A stretch of DNA of 64,000 nt from Streptomyces lydicus (GTDB lineage: Bacteria > Actinomycetota > Actinomycetes > Streptomycetales > Streptomycetaceae), in the NCBI RefSeq assembly GCF_001729485.1, contig NZ_CP017157.1:6138001-6202000 (forward strand), written 5' to 3'. A program made the translations under genes and the position numbers. The notes beneath the pieces were generated by a model that saw only the letters and a program-made list of their open reading frames with translations, did no database searches and was not told the origin of the DNA. Positions 34,322 through 43,942 of this stretch are shown here, piece after piece (within the stretch, counting starts at the first letter, position 1; each line of letters starts with the position of its first letter).

Positions 34322-36466
34322 TCAGTGCAGTCCGGGGAGGAGGGAAATGAGCAGGTCGATGAGCTTGATACCGATGAACGGGGCGATCAGGCCGCCGAGC
34401 CCGTAGACGGCGAGGTTGCGGCGCAGCATCTTGTCGGCGCTGACCGGGCGGTACCGCACGCCCTTGAGCGCGAGCGGCACCAGCGCGACGATGATCAGCG
34501 CGTTGAAGATGATGGCCGACAGGATCGCGGAGTTGGGGCTGGACAGCCGCATGATGTTGAGCGTGTCCAGGCCCGGGTAGGCCACCGCGAACATCGCCGG
34601 GATGATCGCGAAGTACTTGGCGACGTCGTTGGCGATCGAGAAGGTGGTCAGCGCACCACGGGTGATCAGCAGCTGCTTGCCGATCTCGACGATCTCGATG
34701 AGCTTGGTCGGGTTGGAGTCGAGGTCGACCATGTTGCCGGCCTCCTTGGCAGCCGACGTACCGGTGTTCATCGCCACGCCCACGTCCGCCTGGGCCAGGG
34801 CCGGGGCGTCGTTCGTCCCGTCGCCGGTCATGGCGACGAGTTTGCCGCCGGCCTGTTCGCGCTTGATGAGCGCCATCTTGTCCTCGGGCGTGGCCTCCGC
34901 GAGGAAGTCGTCCACGCCCGCCTCGTCGGCGATGGCCTTGGCCGTCAGCGGGTTGTCGCCCGTGATCATGACGGTCTTGATGCCCATCCTGCGCAGCTCG
35001 ACGAAGCGTTCGCGCATGCCGTCCTTGACGACGTCCTTGAGGTGGATGACGCCCAGGACGCGCGGACCGCGCTCGTCCTCCAGCGCGACCAGCAGCGGGG
35101 TGCCGCCGGCCTGCGAGATGGTGTCGGTGAGCTGCTGGGCGTCGGCGGCGACGCTGCCGCCGCGCTCCTTCACCCAGGCGATGACCGAACCGGTCGCGCC
35201 CTTGCGGACCTTGCGGCCGTCGACGTCCACCCCCGACATCCGGGTCTGGGCCGTGAACGGTACCCATTCCGCGTCCACCAGTTCCCCCTGGTGGCGCTCG
35301 CGCAGGCCGTACTTCTCCTTGGCGAGCACGACGATCGAACGGCCCTCGGGGGTCTCGTCGGCCAGCGAGGACAGCTGGGCGGCGTCCGCGACCTCGGCCT
35401 CCGTCGTGCCGCGTACCGGCACGAACTCGGCGGCCTGGCGGTTGCCGAGGGTGATGGTGCCGGTCTTGTCGAGCAGCAGCGTCGAGACGTCACCGGCGGC
35501 CTCGACCGCCCGTCCCGACATCGCCAGGACGTTGCGCTGCACCAGCCGGTCCATACCCGCGATGCCGATGGCCGAGAGCAGCGCACCGATCGTCGTCGGG
35601 ATCAGGCAGACCAGCAGCGCGAGCAGCACGATCATGGGCTGTTCGGCGCCCGCGTAGATCGCGAACGGCTGAAGGGTAACGACCGCCAGCAGGAAGACGA
35701 TGGTGAGCGAGGCGAGCAGGATGTTCAGCGCGATCTCGTTGGGGGTCTTCTGCCGTGCGGCGCCCTCGACGAGGTTGATCATCCGGTCGATGAAGGTCTC
35801 ACCGGGCTTCGTCGTGATCTTGATGACGATGCGGTCGGAGAGCACCTTCGTGCCGCCGGTGACGGCCGAGCGGTCACCGCCCGACTCACGGATCACCGGA
35901 GCCGATTCACCCGTGATCGCCGACTCGTCCACCGACGCCACGCCCTCGACGACGTCGCCGTCCCCGGGGATGATGTCGCCGGCCTCGCAGACGACCAGGT
36001 CGCCGATGCGCAGAGCGGTGCCGGGGACCTGCTCCTCCGCGTCGCCGTGCAGCCGGCGCGCGACGGTATCGGTCTTGGCCTTGCGCAGGGTGTCGGCCTG
36101 CGCCTTGCCACGCCCCTCGGCGACCGCCTCCGCCAGGTTCGCGAAGAGCACGGTCAGCCACAGCCAGGCGGCGATCGCCCAGCCGAACCAGTCCGAGGGG
36201 GACGTGACGGCGAAGACCGTGGTCAGCACGGAGCCGACCTCGACCACGAACATCACGGGCGACTTCACCATCACCCGCGGGTCGAGCTTGCGTATCGCGT
36301 CCGGGAGGGACGTGACCAGCTGCCGGGGGTCGAAGAGGCCGCCGCCCACCCGGCCGCCGCCAGGGTTGTGCCCGCTGGGAACGTCCTGGTGCGGCGCGCG
36401 GGTCGGGGTAGCTGTCGAGCTGGAAGCCATGGAGCCGGGCTCCTCCGGTTTCACGGGGGCGGTCAT
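34322..36466 (-). CDS. kdpB: KdpB ATPase subunit of K+-transporting P-type ATPase
   Basis: 714-aa catalytic subunit. Phosphorylation site Asp333 in DKTGTIT, TGES in the actuator domain (about 185-188), GDNPLTA, and [16 protein letters not shown] in the hinge; about seven TM helices. It has an unusually long N-terminal tail of about 50 residues rich in Pro, Gly and Ser before the first conserved block. ATG at 36466 overlaps the kdpA stop (ATGA), so the two are translationally coupled; an internal ATG 12 codons later is an alternative. Confidence 0.96.
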   Translation of the reverse strand: MTAPVKPEEPGSMASSSTATPTRAPHQDVPSGHNPGGGRVGGGLFDPRQLVTSLPDAIRKLDPRVMVKSPVMFVVEVGSVLTTVFAVTSPSDWFGWAIAAWLWLTVLFANLAEAVAEGRGKAQADTLRKAKTDTVARRLHGDAEEQVPGTALRIGDLVVCEAGDIIPGDGDVVEGVASVDESAITGESAPVIRESGGDRSAVTGGTKVLSDRIVIKITTKPGETFIDRMINLVEGAARQKTPNEIALNILLASLTIVFLLAVVTLQPFAIYAGAEQPMIVLLALLVCLIPTTIGALLSAIGIAGMDRLVQRNVLAMSGRAVEAAGDVSTLLLDKTGTITLGNRQAAEFVPVRGTTEAEVADAAQLSSLADETPEGRSIVVLAKEKYGLRERHQGELVDAEWVPFTAQTRMSGVDVDGRKVRKGATGSVIAWVKERGGSVAADAQQLTDTISQAGGTPLLVALEDERGPRVLGVIHLKDVVKDGMRERFVELRRMGIKTVMITGDNPLTAKAIADEAGVDDFLAEATPEDKMALIKREQAGGKLVAMTGDGTNDAPALAQADVGVAMNTGTSAAKEAGNMVDLDSNPTKLIEIVEIGKQLLITRGALTTFSIANDVAKYFAIIPAMFAVAYPGLDTLNIMRLSSPNSAILSAIIFNALIIVALVPLALKGVRYRPVSADKMLRRNLAVYGLGGLIAPFIGIKLIDLLISLLPGLH

Positions 36467-38139
36467 GACAGACCCTCCGCCAGCGGCCCGAGGGCCAGCG
36501 CCGGGAAGTAGGTCAGACCGGTGATGATCAGGATCGTGCCGACGAGCAGCCCGGCGAAGAGCGGCTTTTCGGTACGCAGGGTGCCCGCCGTCTCGGGGAT
36601 CGGCTTCTGCTCGGCGAGCGAGCCGGCCAGGGCGAGCACGAACACCATCGGCAGGAAGCGGCCGAGCAGCATGGCAAGGCCGATCGTGGTGTTGAACCAG
36701 GGCGTGTTGGCGTTCAGTCCGGCGAAGGCCGAGCCGTTGTTGTTGGCGCCGGAGGTGAACGCGTAGAGGACCTCGGAGAAGCCGTGGGCGCCGGCGCCCA
36801 GCGCCTTGGTGTTGAGCTGGGAGGCCAGCGCGTCGGGCAGCACCATCGAGGTGGCGGTGAAGCCGAGCACCAGGGCCGGGGTGATCAGGATGAAGCAGGC
36901 GGCGAGCTTGATCTCGCGGGTGCCGATCTTCTTGCCGAGGTACTCGGGCGTACGGCCCACCATCAGGCCGGCGATGAACACCGCGATGATCGCCATGACC
37001 AGCATGCCGTAGAGACCGGAGCCCACCCCGCCGGGTGCGATCTCACCGAGCATCATGCCGAGCAGCTGGATACCGCCGCCGAACGCGGTGAAGGAGGAGT
37101 GGAAGGAGTCCACCGCCCCGGTAGAGGTGAGGGTGGTGGCCACCGAGAAGATCGCGGAGGAGCCGACGCCGAAGCGGGTCTCCTTGCCCTCCATGGCGGC
37201 GCCCGCGGCCTGCAGGGCCGGGCCGCCGTGGGCGAACTCGCTCCACATCATCAGGGCCGTGAAACCGAGCCAGATGACGCCCATCGTGGCGAGGACGGCG
37301 TAGCCCTGCCTCACGTTCCCGACGAGCTTGCCGAAGGTACGGGTCAGCGCGAACGGGATGACCAGGATCAGGAAGATCTCGAAGAGGTTGGTGAAGGCAG
37401 TCGGGTTCTCGAAGGGGTGGGCGGAGTTGGCGTTGAAGTAGCCGCCTCCGTTGGTGCCCAGCTCCTTGATGACCTCCTGGGAGGCCACCGCGCCGCCGTT
37501 GGTCTGCTGCGCGCCGCCCATGAACTGTCCGACCTCGTGGATGCCGGAGAAGTTCTGCAGGGCGCCGCAGGCGACCAGCACGAGGGCGCCGACGACCGCG
37601 ATCGGCAGCAGCACCCGTACGGTGCCGCGGACCAGGTCGGCCCAGAAGTTGCCGAGCTCACCGGTGCGCGACCTGGCGAAGCCGCGGACCAGGGCGATGG
37701 CGACGGCCATGCCGGTGGCGGCGGAGACGAAGTTCTGCACCGCCAGGCCGGCGGTCTGCACGACGTGGCCCATGGCCTGCTCGCCGCTGTAGGACTGCCA
37801 GTTGGTGTTGGCGACGAAGGACGCCGCGGTGTTGAACGCCTGGTCCGGGCTGATCGACGCGAAGCCGAGGGACAGCGGCAGCCCGCCCTGGACGCGCTGC
37901 AGCAGGTACAGGAAGAGCACCCCCGCCGCGGAGAACGCCAGCACGCCGCGCAGATACGCGGGCCAGCGCATCTCGGCGTCCGCGTCGGCACCGATGCAGC
38001 GGTAGATGATCTTCTCGACACGGAGGTGCCGGGGCGAGTTGTAGACGGCGGCCATGTGGTCGCCGAGCGGGCGGTACGCCAGGGCGAGCGCCGCGACGAG
38101 CGCGGTCAGCTGGAGCACGCCGGCAAGAACGGGGCTCAT
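36463..38139 (-). CDS. kdpA: KdpA potassium-binding subunit
   Basis: 558-aa K+-selecting channel-like subunit with about ten TM helices. Four pore regions are recognisable, including [38 protein letters not shown] third pore segment (around 215-235) and [23 protein letters not shown] fourth. All selectivity-filter glycines visible. ATG at 38139 is 7 bp after the kdpF stop. Confidence 0.96.
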   Translation of the reverse strand: MSPVLAGVLQLTALVAALALAYRPLGDHMAAVYNSPRHLRVEKIIYRCIGADADAEMRWPAYLRGVLAFSAAGVLFLYLLQRVQGGLPLSLGFASISPDQAFNTAASFVANTNWQSYSGEQAMGHVVQTAGLAVQNFVSAATGMAVAIALVRGFARSRTGELGNFWADLVRGTVRVLLPIAVVGALVLVACGALQNFSGIHEVGQFMGGAQQTNGGAVASQEVIKELGTNGGGYFNANSAHPFENPTAFTNLFEIFLILVIPFALTRTFGKLVGNVRQGYAVLATMGVIWLGFTALMMWSEFAHGGPALQAAGAAMEGKETRFGVGSSAIFSVATTLTSTGAVDSFHSSFTAFGGGIQLLGMMLGEIAPGGVGSGLYGMLVMAIIAVFIAGLMVGRTPEYLGKKIGTREIKLAACFILITPALVLGFTATSMVLPDALASQLNTKALGAGAHGFSEVLYAFTSGANNNGSAFAGLNANTPWFNTTIGLAMLLGRFLPMVFVLALAGSLAEQKPIPETAGTLRTEKPLFAGLLVGTILIITGLTYFPALALGPLAEGLS

Positions 38140-38146
38140 CGGCTGC

Positions 38147-38236
38147 TCAGAACCTCTCCGGGAAGACGAGGGCGAGGATCAGGTACCCCAGCAGGGCGAC
38201 GGCGACGATCAGGCCGACGACGTTTTCGACGGTCAC
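38147..38236 (-). CDS. kdpF: KdpF small subunit
   Basis: 29-aa single-TM peptide: start GTG at 38236, sequence begins [19 protein letters not shown] and ends VFPERF. KdpF is a lipid-like stabiliser of KdpFABC. It fits by length, hydrophobicity, the P-E-x-F end and its position immediately before kdpA. Its GTG overlaps the TGA of the preceding 27-aa ORF (GTGA). Confidence 0.88.
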   Translation of the reverse strand: MTVENVVGLIVAVALLGYLILALVFPERF

Positions 38237-38316
38237 AGCCTCGTCACCCCCTTGGCGACGAGAGCCACCAGCGCGAAGACCGCGAGCGTGACGACGACGA
38301 AGGCCACGTCGGCCAT
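38233..38316 (-). CDS. 27-aa membrane peptide upstream of kdpF
   Basis: ATG at 38316 with AGGAG 7 nt upstream; 27 residues (MADVAFVVVTLAVFALVALV then AKGVTRL): one TM helix followed by a short basic tail. The stop overlaps the kdpF start by GTGA, so it is translationally coupled to kdpF and must be part of the kdp operon. Its own RBS is the best in the leader. Function unknown; it could be a second KdpF-like helper or a leader peptide. Confidence 0.75.
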   Translation of the reverse strand: MADVAFVVVTLAVFALVALVAKGVTRL

Positions 38317-38333
38317 CGTGTGCTCCTAGATGG

Positions 38334-38427
38334 ATGGGGGATCAGGACCCCCACAGCAAAGCGCCCCGCCGGAGCCGCGGGACCGCCGTTGACGCCGTCC
38401 TTACGGCCATTAGCGCCCTGTTGACGG
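38334..38427 (-). promoter_or_regulatory. kdp leader: hairpin and repeated GTTGACG
   Basis: A GGGGG-N7-CCCCC hairpin (about 38336-38356) lies in the untranslated leader. Two GTTGACG heptamers on the plus strand (about 38391-38397 and 38420-38426), 29 bp apart, could be direct-repeat sites for KdpE or part of promoter elements. I cannot place a convincing -35/-10 pair. Confidence 0.35.
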
Positions 38428-38465
38428 AATCCCTACGCGCCCCGGGCTGACCTGCGCGAACGACA

Positions 38466-38499
38466 AGGGCCCGGGCCCCCTCAAGGGGGCCCGGGCCCT
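38466..38499 (-). terminator. Terminator after the DUF3710 gene
   Basis: A perfect 15-bp GC stem (38466-38480 with 38485-38499) with a TCAA loop lies about 84 bp beyond the DUF3710 stop. It separates the dut-DUF3710 operon from the kdp operon, both on the minus strand. Confidence 0.75.
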
Positions 38500-38582
38500 G
38501 CTGACCGTCGTTATCCGGCCGGAATGCGGACGCCTTCGCACCGCTTGTGCGCGCGAGGTGCGACCCTCCGCGCGCCCGGGCG

Positions 38583-39347
38583 TCAGCGGATCTCGGTGAT
38601 CTCCGGTCCGCGCTCCAGCCGCTCCACGCCACCGCCGAAGCGGGACTGCTCGGCCGGCTCCTGCTGGACGCCGTCCGGCACCATCTGCGCGTCGTCCGGC
38701 AGCTTCAGGACGATCGGGTCGCGCGGCGCCATCGGTCCCTCGCCGCGGACGATGACGGTGTCCCGGAAGATGTGCTCCAGCACGCCGGCGGCCTGCGGCT
38801 GCACCGCGCCCTGGCCGGAGATCACCCCGCGCAGGAACCACCGGGGGCCGTCGACACCGACGAAGCGCACGACCTGCACGCCGTTGGTGCCGTCCGGCAG
38901 CTGTACGGGTACCTGGGCGCGCAGTTCCCAGCCCAGCGGGCCGTCGACCTCGTCGATGACCCCGCCCTGCTGGGTGATGCCGGCCGCGATCTCCTCGCGG
39001 ACCTCGCCCCAGATCCCCTCGTTGCGGGGGGCGGCGAACGCCTGCAGCTGCACGGCGCTGTCCTGCAGCACCACCGTCGCGGCGACGATCGCGTCACCGG
39101 CGACCTCCACCCGCAGCTCCATGCCCTCGACACCGGGCACATAGAGACCGCCGAGGTCCACCCGGCCCTCGCCGGGGTTCTTGACCTCCGACGCGTCCCA
39201 GGGGCCGTCGGGGCGCGGCGCGGGCGGAAGGCTCAGCCGCTCCTGCACCGCGTCGTCCTCGTCGGCGTCGCTCACCGCGCGCTCCTGCTGGAGCGTGGTG
39301 TCCTTGGCCGGCTCTTCAGCCTCGTTCTTCTTGCGACGTCCGAACAC
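38583..39347 (-). CDS. DUF3710 domain protein
   Basis: 254-aa soluble protein with GTG start at 39347 (VFGRRKKNEAEEP), preceded by GGAAGGA. An acidic linker of about 50 residues precedes the DUF3710 region (about 50-215: DGPWDASEV, LRVEVAGD, QLQAFAAPRNEGIWGEVREEI, DGPRWFLRGVISG). Function unknown. Starts 1 nt after the dut stop, so it is coupled with dut. The dut-DUF3710 pairing is conserved in actinobacteria (Rv2697c-Rv2696c). Confidence 0.9.
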   Translation of the reverse strand: MFGRRKKNEAEEPAKDTTLQQERAVSDADEDDAVQERLSLPPAPRPDGPWDASEVKNPGEGRVDLGGLYVPGVEGMELRVEVAGDAIVAATVVLQDSAVQLQAFAAPRNEGIWGEVREEIAAGITQQGGVIDEVDGPLGWELRAQVPVQLPDGTNGVQVVRFVGVDGPRWFLRGVISGQGAVQPQAAGVLEHIFRDTVIVRGEGPMAPRDPIVLKLPDDAQMVPDGVQQEPAEQSRFGGGVERLERGPEITEIR

Positions 39348-39348
39348 G

Positions 39349-39870
39349 TCACTGTCCTTCCCGGTCGGCACCGACCGATGCGTATTCATTCCCGCCCGTG
39401 GAGCCGTCCACCGCCGCATGACCGCCGGTGGAACCGAATCCCCCCTCGGCCCGCGCCGAGCCGGGAAGTTCCGCCACCTCGTGGAAGCGCACCTTCTCGA
39501 CCTGCTGGACGACCAGTTGGGCGATCCGGTCGAACCTCTCGAACCGCACGTTCTCGCGCGGGTCCAGATTGACCACGATCACCTTGATCTCTCCACGGTA
39601 CCCGGCATCCACCGTCCCGGGGGCATTCACCAGTGCCAGTCCGCAGCGCGCTGCGAGCCCGGACCGTGGGTGGACAAATGCCGCATACCCGTCGGGCAGC
39701 GCGATCGACACCCCGGTGGGCAGCACGGTGCGCTCCCCCGGCGCCAGCTCGGCGGCCTCGGTGGTCACCAGATCCACCCCCGCGTCGCCCGGGTGCCCGT
39801 ACGACGGAACGGGCACCTCCGGGTCCAGCCGGCGCAGCAGGACGTCCACCGGATTCCGTTCCTGACTCAC
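39349..39870 (-). CDS. dut: dUTP diphosphatase (dUTPase)
   Basis: 173-aa trimeric dUTPase that hydrolyses dUTP to dUMP, preventing uracil incorporation and feeding dTMP synthesis. All five motifs are seen: GDAGVDL (motif 1), HPRSGLA (2), NAPGTVDAGYRGEI (3), RFDRIAQLV (4) and the P-loop-like GGFGSTG (5), followed by a ~20-residue Gly/Ser/Asp tail. Start overlaps the upstream thioesterase stop by 4 nt. Confidence 0.96.
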   Translation of the reverse strand: MSQERNPVDVLLRRLDPEVPVPSYGHPGDAGVDLVTTEAAELAPGERTVLPTGVSIALPDGYAAFVHPRSGLAARCGLALVNAPGTVDAGYRGEIKVIVVNLDPRENVRFERFDRIAQLVVQQVEKVRFHEVAELPGSARAEGGFGSTGGHAAVDGSTGGNEYASVGADREGQ

Positions 39871-40460
39871 GGGTTCACCTCGAAGGCACGTGCTCGCTTG
39901 GCCTGGTCCGGGTCGGCCATCGCCGCCTGGATCTCCTCGGCCCTTCCGTTCTCGATGAAGTGGTCGACCTTCACCTCGATGAAGACGGCGTCGGCGCGGA
40001 CCGCTACCGGGCCGTCCGGGGCGCCTATCCGCCCCACGGCCGACGAGTAGATCTTCCGCCCGTGCACCGCGGTGACCCGCGCGTCCAGATGCAGCACCGT
40101 GCCCAGCGGCACCGGCCGTACGAAGTCGGTCTCCAGCCGGCCGGTCACCGCGATCACCCGCAGCAGCCAGTTCAGCGAGCCGAGCGTCTCGTCCAGCGCG
40201 GTGGCCAGCACGCCGCCGTGCGCCAGGCCGGGCGCGCCCTGGTGGGCCTCCTTGACGGTGAACTCGGCCCGTACGCTCACGCCCTCGCCGGCCCGCGCCT
40301 CCAGGTGCAGCCCGTGCGGCTGGCCCGTTCCGCAGCCGAAGCAGCGGTCGTAGTGCGCGCCGAGGAGTTCGCCGGGTGCCGGCGCGTCCGCGTGCCGGAC
40401 CGGAGCGACAGCGTCCGTCGGTGGCGTCAGCCGCGCCCTGGGTTCGTCAGTTCCACTCAC
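39867..40460 (-). CDS. PaaI/YbgC-type hotdog-fold thioesterase
   Basis: 197 aa, GTG at 40460. After a 40-residue Pro-rich N-terminus, CFGCGTGQPHGL (a Cys pair typical of actinobacterial members) precedes the hotdog domain with QGAPGLAHGGVLATALDE and NWLLRV, then TDFVRPVPLGT. The HGG..D/E arrangement fits an acyl-CoA thioesterase, substrate unknown. The frame extends to 40829 but overlaps the promoter of the DUF3093 gene and is not protein-like there. 4-nt overlap with dut. Confidence 0.88.
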   Translation of the reverse strand: MSGTDEPRARLTPPTDAVAPVRHADAPAPGELLGAHYDRCFGCGTGQPHGLHLEARAGEGVSVRAEFTVKEAHQGAPGLAHGGVLATALDETLGSLNWLLRVIAVTGRLETDFVRPVPLGTVLHLDARVTAVHGRKIYSSAVGRIGAPDGPVAVRADAVFIEVKVDHFIENGRAEEIQAAMADPDQAKRARAFEVNP

Positions 40461-40518
40461 GAGTGCAGACCCTACCCGCGCACGTAAGGGACCCGCGCCG
40501 CCGTGCCAAGCTGGAGCC

Positions 40519-40962
40519 ATGCAGTCGTACGAGGAACGTCTCACCGCACCCCGGTCCTGGTGGGTGATCGCCGCACTGGTCGGCGTCGCCTGCGCGCTGA
40601 TGCTGCTCCCGGTGGGGACGCTGCCGATGCTCGGCGGGCTGATCGGCGGCACGGCGCTGTCGGCGGTCGCGGTGAGCGCGTACGGCTCGGCGCGGATCCG
40701 GGTGGTGGGCGGTGCGCTGATCGCCGGCGACGCGAGGATCCCGGCCTCGGCGTTGGGCGAGGCCCGGGCGCTGGACGCCGAGGAGGCGCTGGCCTGGCGC
40801 ACGCACAAGGCCGATGCCCGGGCGTTCATGCTGCTGCGCAGCTACGTGCCCACGGCGGTGCGGGTGGAGATCACGGACCCGGACGACCCGACGCCGTACG
40901 CCTACCTGTCCACGCGCCGGCCGGAGAGTCTGGTGGCGGCGCTGACGGCCGTACGCGCCTGA
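40519..40962 (+). CDS. DUF3093 membrane protein
   Basis: 147 aa with two adjacent TM helices at about 15-55 and a cytosolic C-terminal domain (about 58-147) containing RIRVVGGALIAGDARIP and PYAYLSTRRPESL. Typical length and layout of DUF3093 (Rv2698 in M. tuberculosis). Divergent from the thioesterase-dut-DUF3710 operon, 58 bp away. Confidence 0.9.
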   Translation: MQSYEERLTAPRSWWVIAALVGVACALMLLPVGTLPMLGGLIGGTALSAVAVSAYGSARIRVVGGALIAGDARIPASALGEARALDAEEALAWRTHKADARAFMLLRSYVPTAVRVEITDPDDPTPYAYLSTRRPESLVAALTAVRA

Positions 40963-40987
40963 GCGGCCGGCCCGCCGGGTAACGGCG

Positions 40988-41812
40988 TCAGCCGTCGGAG
41001 GCGGGCAGGGCGTCCCAGGGGACCTGCTTCGTCCGCAGGTCCTTGCGGATCTTCTCCGCGAGTCTTCGGGTGTCACGGCGGTTCATCAACGCGCCGACGG
41101 TGGCGCCGATCATGAACGGCGTGAGGTTCGGCAGATTGCGCAGCGTGCGCTTCATGATCTGCTGGCGCAGCTCGCGCCTCATCGGCCCGCCGAGCGCGAT
41201 GTTCAGCGAGGCCGGTTTGGCGATGTCGATGCCCCGCTCCTCCGTCCAGGACGTCAGAGAGGCCATCGCGCGCTGCCGGAAATTGCCCGCGGGCCGCAGC
41301 CCGTAGACCTCGTGCAGCTCGGCGATCAACTTGATTTCGATCGAGGCCACGCCGGTGATCTCGGTGGCCAGTTCGGCCGGCATGGCGGGCGGTACGGGCA
41401 GCATCGCTGCCGCGCCGACGCCCGCTCCGACGGTGGCCGTGCCCGCACAGGCGCCCGCGACCAGCTTGTCGGCCAGCTCCTCGGGGGTCAGACCGGGGAA
41501 CTGGGCGCGCAGTGTGGCGAGGTCGCGGACCGGGATCCGCGGGGCGGTGGCGATGATCCGGTCAGCGATCACCGCGAGCCAGGCCCGCACCCGGCCGCGC
41601 CGTCCTGGCGCCGCCGCCCCGGTGGTGCCGGGGACGGCCGAGTCCGCGAGCGAGGCCCTGCGGCCCCGCTCCTGCGGTGCACCGGACGTCCGCTCCGTGG
41701 GAAGGGCGGTCGGGTCGGCGGGCACGGGCGCGGTTTCGTCGCGTGATCGTGCGCCGGCCGCCGAGCCGCTGACGCCCTTGGGGCCCTTACGGAACGGGTT
41801 CACGCCTGCCAC
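40988..41812 (-). CDS. Uncharacterised EcsC-like protein
   Basis: 274 aa. The first ~75 residues are disordered and Ala/Pro/Arg-rich. The rest has LATLRAQFPGLTPEELADKLV, a glycine-rich hydrophobic hairpin (GTATVGAGVGAAAMLPVPPAM) and ASIEIKLIAELHEVYGL, which resemble the EcsC family of membrane-associated proteins. A final basic helix follows. Function unknown. Only 14 bp separate it from the upstream DUF4193 gene (stop 41827), so the two are an operon. Confidence 0.8.
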   Translation of the reverse strand: MAGVNPFRKGPKGVSGSAAGARSRDETAPVPADPTALPTERTSGAPQERGRRASLADSAVPGTTGAAAPGRRGRVRAWLAVIADRIIATAPRIPVRDLATLRAQFPGLTPEELADKLVAGACAGTATVGAGVGAAAMLPVPPAMPAELATEITGVASIEIKLIAELHEVYGLRPAGNFRQRAMASLTSWTEERGIDIAKPASLNIALGGPMRRELRQQIMKRTLRNLPNLTPFMIGATVGALMNRRDTRRLAEKIRKDLRTKQVPWDALPASDG

Positions 41813-41826
41813 GGCGTAGGCCGGTC

Positions 41827-42126
41827 TCAGGCCGCGCAGTCGCGGCAGATCGGCTGGCCGTTCTTCTCCTCAGCCAGCTGGCTGCGGTGGTGGACCAGGA
41901 AGCAGCTCATGCACGTGAACTCGTCCTGCTGCTTGGGCAGCACGCGCACCGCGAGCTCTTCGTTGGACAGGTCGGCGCCGGGGAGCTCAAGGCCCTCGGC
42001 CTGCTCGAACTCGTCGACGTCGACGGCCGAGGCGGACTTGTCGTTCCGCCGCGACTTCAGCTCTTCAATGCTGTCCTCGTTGAGGTCGTCGTCGGTCTTG
42101 CGTGGGGTGTCGTAATCCGTAGCCAT
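41827..42126 (-). CDS. DUF4193 zinc-ribbon-like protein
   Basis: 99-aa acidic protein. A charged N-terminal half (DDLNEDSIEELKSRR) is followed by a C-terminal ribbon with C-x2-C (FTCMSC) and C-x2-C (PICRDC), a probable Zn site. ATG at 42126 with GGGGGAGAG upstream. Family DUF4193 (Rv2699c), conserved across actinobacteria and of unknown function. Confidence 0.93.
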   Translation of the reverse strand: MATDYDTPRKTDDDLNEDSIEELKSRRNDKSASAVDVDEFEQAEGLELPGADLSNEELAVRVLPKQQDEFTCMSCFLVHHRSQLAEEKNGQPICRDCAA

Positions 42127-42676
42127 TTTCGCTCTCCCCCTCTGGGTGTCTGCGGTGTCTCAGCGCTCGTAACGCGTGAGAGGCCGGACTTGTGCCCGAC
42201 CTGAGGCGGAGATTTTGCCTCACATCAAGGTCTGTTACTCAATCGACACCCAACCGCACCCCTGAAGAGGTGATCGGTTTGGATGGCGATCAGGACCGTA
42301 CACGGTCCGAATGTCGCACCTCGCGCAGCCCATCACCTGTACTTCCCGTGATTCCACCCCCGGGAAACCAGGACTTCCCCGGCATTCCACCAGGCATTTC
42401 GATCACGGAGCGTAGATGGCTGGAAATTCGCGTCTGTGAGCGATCACACACGCATTGCCCGGCGGTCGGACCGGCGCAATTCCGCGCAAAGCGAACGTGG
42501 CGAAGGATCCACTCCCACCCCCCTTCTCGTCAAACCGGGAGGCGAGACGGTGTACGGCCGCGAGACGAGCGATCGTACGCACGGATGTCCGAGACGGCCC
42601 ACGGGGGTGCCCAGGCGCTCCTGCGCCCGTACAACCGCCCTGCGGGCGCCCCGTAGCGGAAGGTCGGAGTGGCAGG
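42127..42676. other. 550-bp intergenic region between DUF4193 and cutS
   Basis: No gene seen. It must hold the DUF4193 promoter and the 3' end of the cutRS transcript. Two dyads stand out: TGAGGC-N9-GCCTCA (42202-42222) and GGACCG-TACA-CGGTCC (42293-42308). ORFs on the plus strand here lack codon bias. Confidence 0.5.
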
Positions 42677-43936
42677 TCAGAGCGGCAGGACGACCCGCAT
42701 CACGAGTCCGCCGCCCTCGCGGGGCTCGGCTGTGATCGTGCCGTCGTGCGCGCGCACCACCGAGCGCACGATGGAGAGCCCCAGCCCCACGCCCTTGTCG
42801 CTCCCCGTGCGCTCCGTACGCAGCCGCCGGAACGGCTCGAAGAGGTTCTCCACCTCGTAGGCCGGGACCACCGGGCCGGTGTTGGCCACCACCAGCACCG
42901 CACAGCCCGGCAACGGCTCCGTGGAGACCTCCACCCACCCGTCCGGGACGTTGTAGCGCACCGCGTTCTGCACGAGGTTCAGCGCGATCCGCTCCAGCAG
43001 CACCCCGTTGCCCTGGACGAAGACCTGCTGCCGGACCCCGCGCAGTGCCACGCCCTTGGCCTGGGCCTCCTCACGGGACTGGTCGACCGCCTGCGAAGCG
43101 ACCTCGGACAGGTCCACCGGCTTCTTGTCCACGACCTTGTTCTCGCTGCGGGCCAGCAGCAGCAGGCCCTCCACCAGCTGCTCGCTGCGCTCGTTCGTCG
43201 CCAGCAGCGTCTTGCCCAGCTGCGCCAGCTCGGGGGACGCCTCCGGGTCCGCCAGCTGCACCTCCAGCAGCGTGCGGTTGATCGCCAGTGGGGTGCGCAA
43301 CTCGTGCGAGGCATTGGCCACGAAGCGGCGCTGCGACTCGAAGGCCCGGTCGAGCCGGTCCAGCATCTCGTCGAAGGTGTCCGCCAGCTCCTTGAGCTCG
43401 TCGTCCGGCCCGCCCAGCTCGATCCGCCGGTGCAGGTCGGAGCCGGCCACCCGCTGGGCGGTACGCGTGATCCGCCCCAGCGGCGACAGCACCCGGCCGG
43501 CCATCGCGTAACCGAAGGCGAAGGCCACGACGGTCAGGCCCAGCAACGCCAGCAGCGAGCGGTTGAGCAGGCTGTTCAGGGCCAGCGCGCGCTGGTGCTG
43601 GAGGCACTGCTCGACGGCCTGCTGGAGCAGCGGCCCCGACGTCTGGGTGGGCAGGTCGCAGATGTCACTCGTGGACTCGAACTTGCCGCCGAGGATCTTC
43701 AGCGGCAGCGCGCTGCCGTCGTGCAGCGCGTCGGCGGCCAGCATGTAGATGATCGTCAGCAGCACGATGCCGGCCATCAGGAACATGCCGCCGTACAGCA
43801 GCGTGAGCCGTATCCGGATCGTGGGCCGCAGCCAGGGGAAGGGCCGCACGTTGACCGGGCGGGGGTCCCAGGTGGGCTTCGGCGGCATGGGCGGCGGCGG
43901 GGCGGCCGGCTTGGAGAACGAGGGCAGGGAGGGCAT
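42677..43936 (-). CDS. cutS: CutS sensor histidine kinase
   Basis: 419 aa. A Pro-rich cytosolic N-terminus (1-40), TM1 (about 43-67), a short extracellular loop (68-125) containing exactly two cysteines (Cys93 and Cys111), TM2 (about 127-147), HAMP, H box His211 in ASHELRTP and HATPase_c with N and G boxes. CutRS is a known Streptomyces two-component system linked to glucose-dependent antibiotic control and envelope redox/secretion stress; the paired extracellular cysteines fit a disulfide switch. Its start is 6 bp after the cutR stop. Confidence 0.9.
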   Translation of the reverse strand: MPSLPSFSKPAAPPPPMPPKPTWDPRPVNVRPFPWLRPTIRIRLTLLYGGMFLMAGIVLLTIIYMLAADALHDGSALPLKILGGKFESTSDICDLPTQTSGPLLQQAVEQCLQHQRALALNSLLNRSLLALLGLTVVAFAFGYAMAGRVLSPLGRITRTAQRVAGSDLHRRIELGGPDDELKELADTFDEMLDRLDRAFESQRRFVANASHELRTPLAINRTLLEVQLADPEASPELAQLGKTLLATNERSEQLVEGLLLLARSENKVVDKKPVDLSEVASQAVDQSREEAQAKGVALRGVRQQVFVQGNGVLLERIALNLVQNAVRYNVPDGWVEVSTEPLPGCAVLVVANTGPVVPAYEVENLFEPFRRLRTERTGSDKGVGLGLSIVRSVVRAHDGTITAEPREGGGLVMRVVLPL

Positions 43937-43942
43937 CGGCGG

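Noticed and set aside
34325..36511. A 728-codon open frame antisense to kdpB
   Set aside because: The opposite strand encodes an intact KdpB with DKTGT and GDGTND. The antisense product is rich in Arg, Asp, Val and Gln and matches nothing recognisable.
40461..40829. N-terminal extension of the thioesterase ORF
   Set aside because: It is antisense to the DUF3093 gene, which has good codon bias and a family match.
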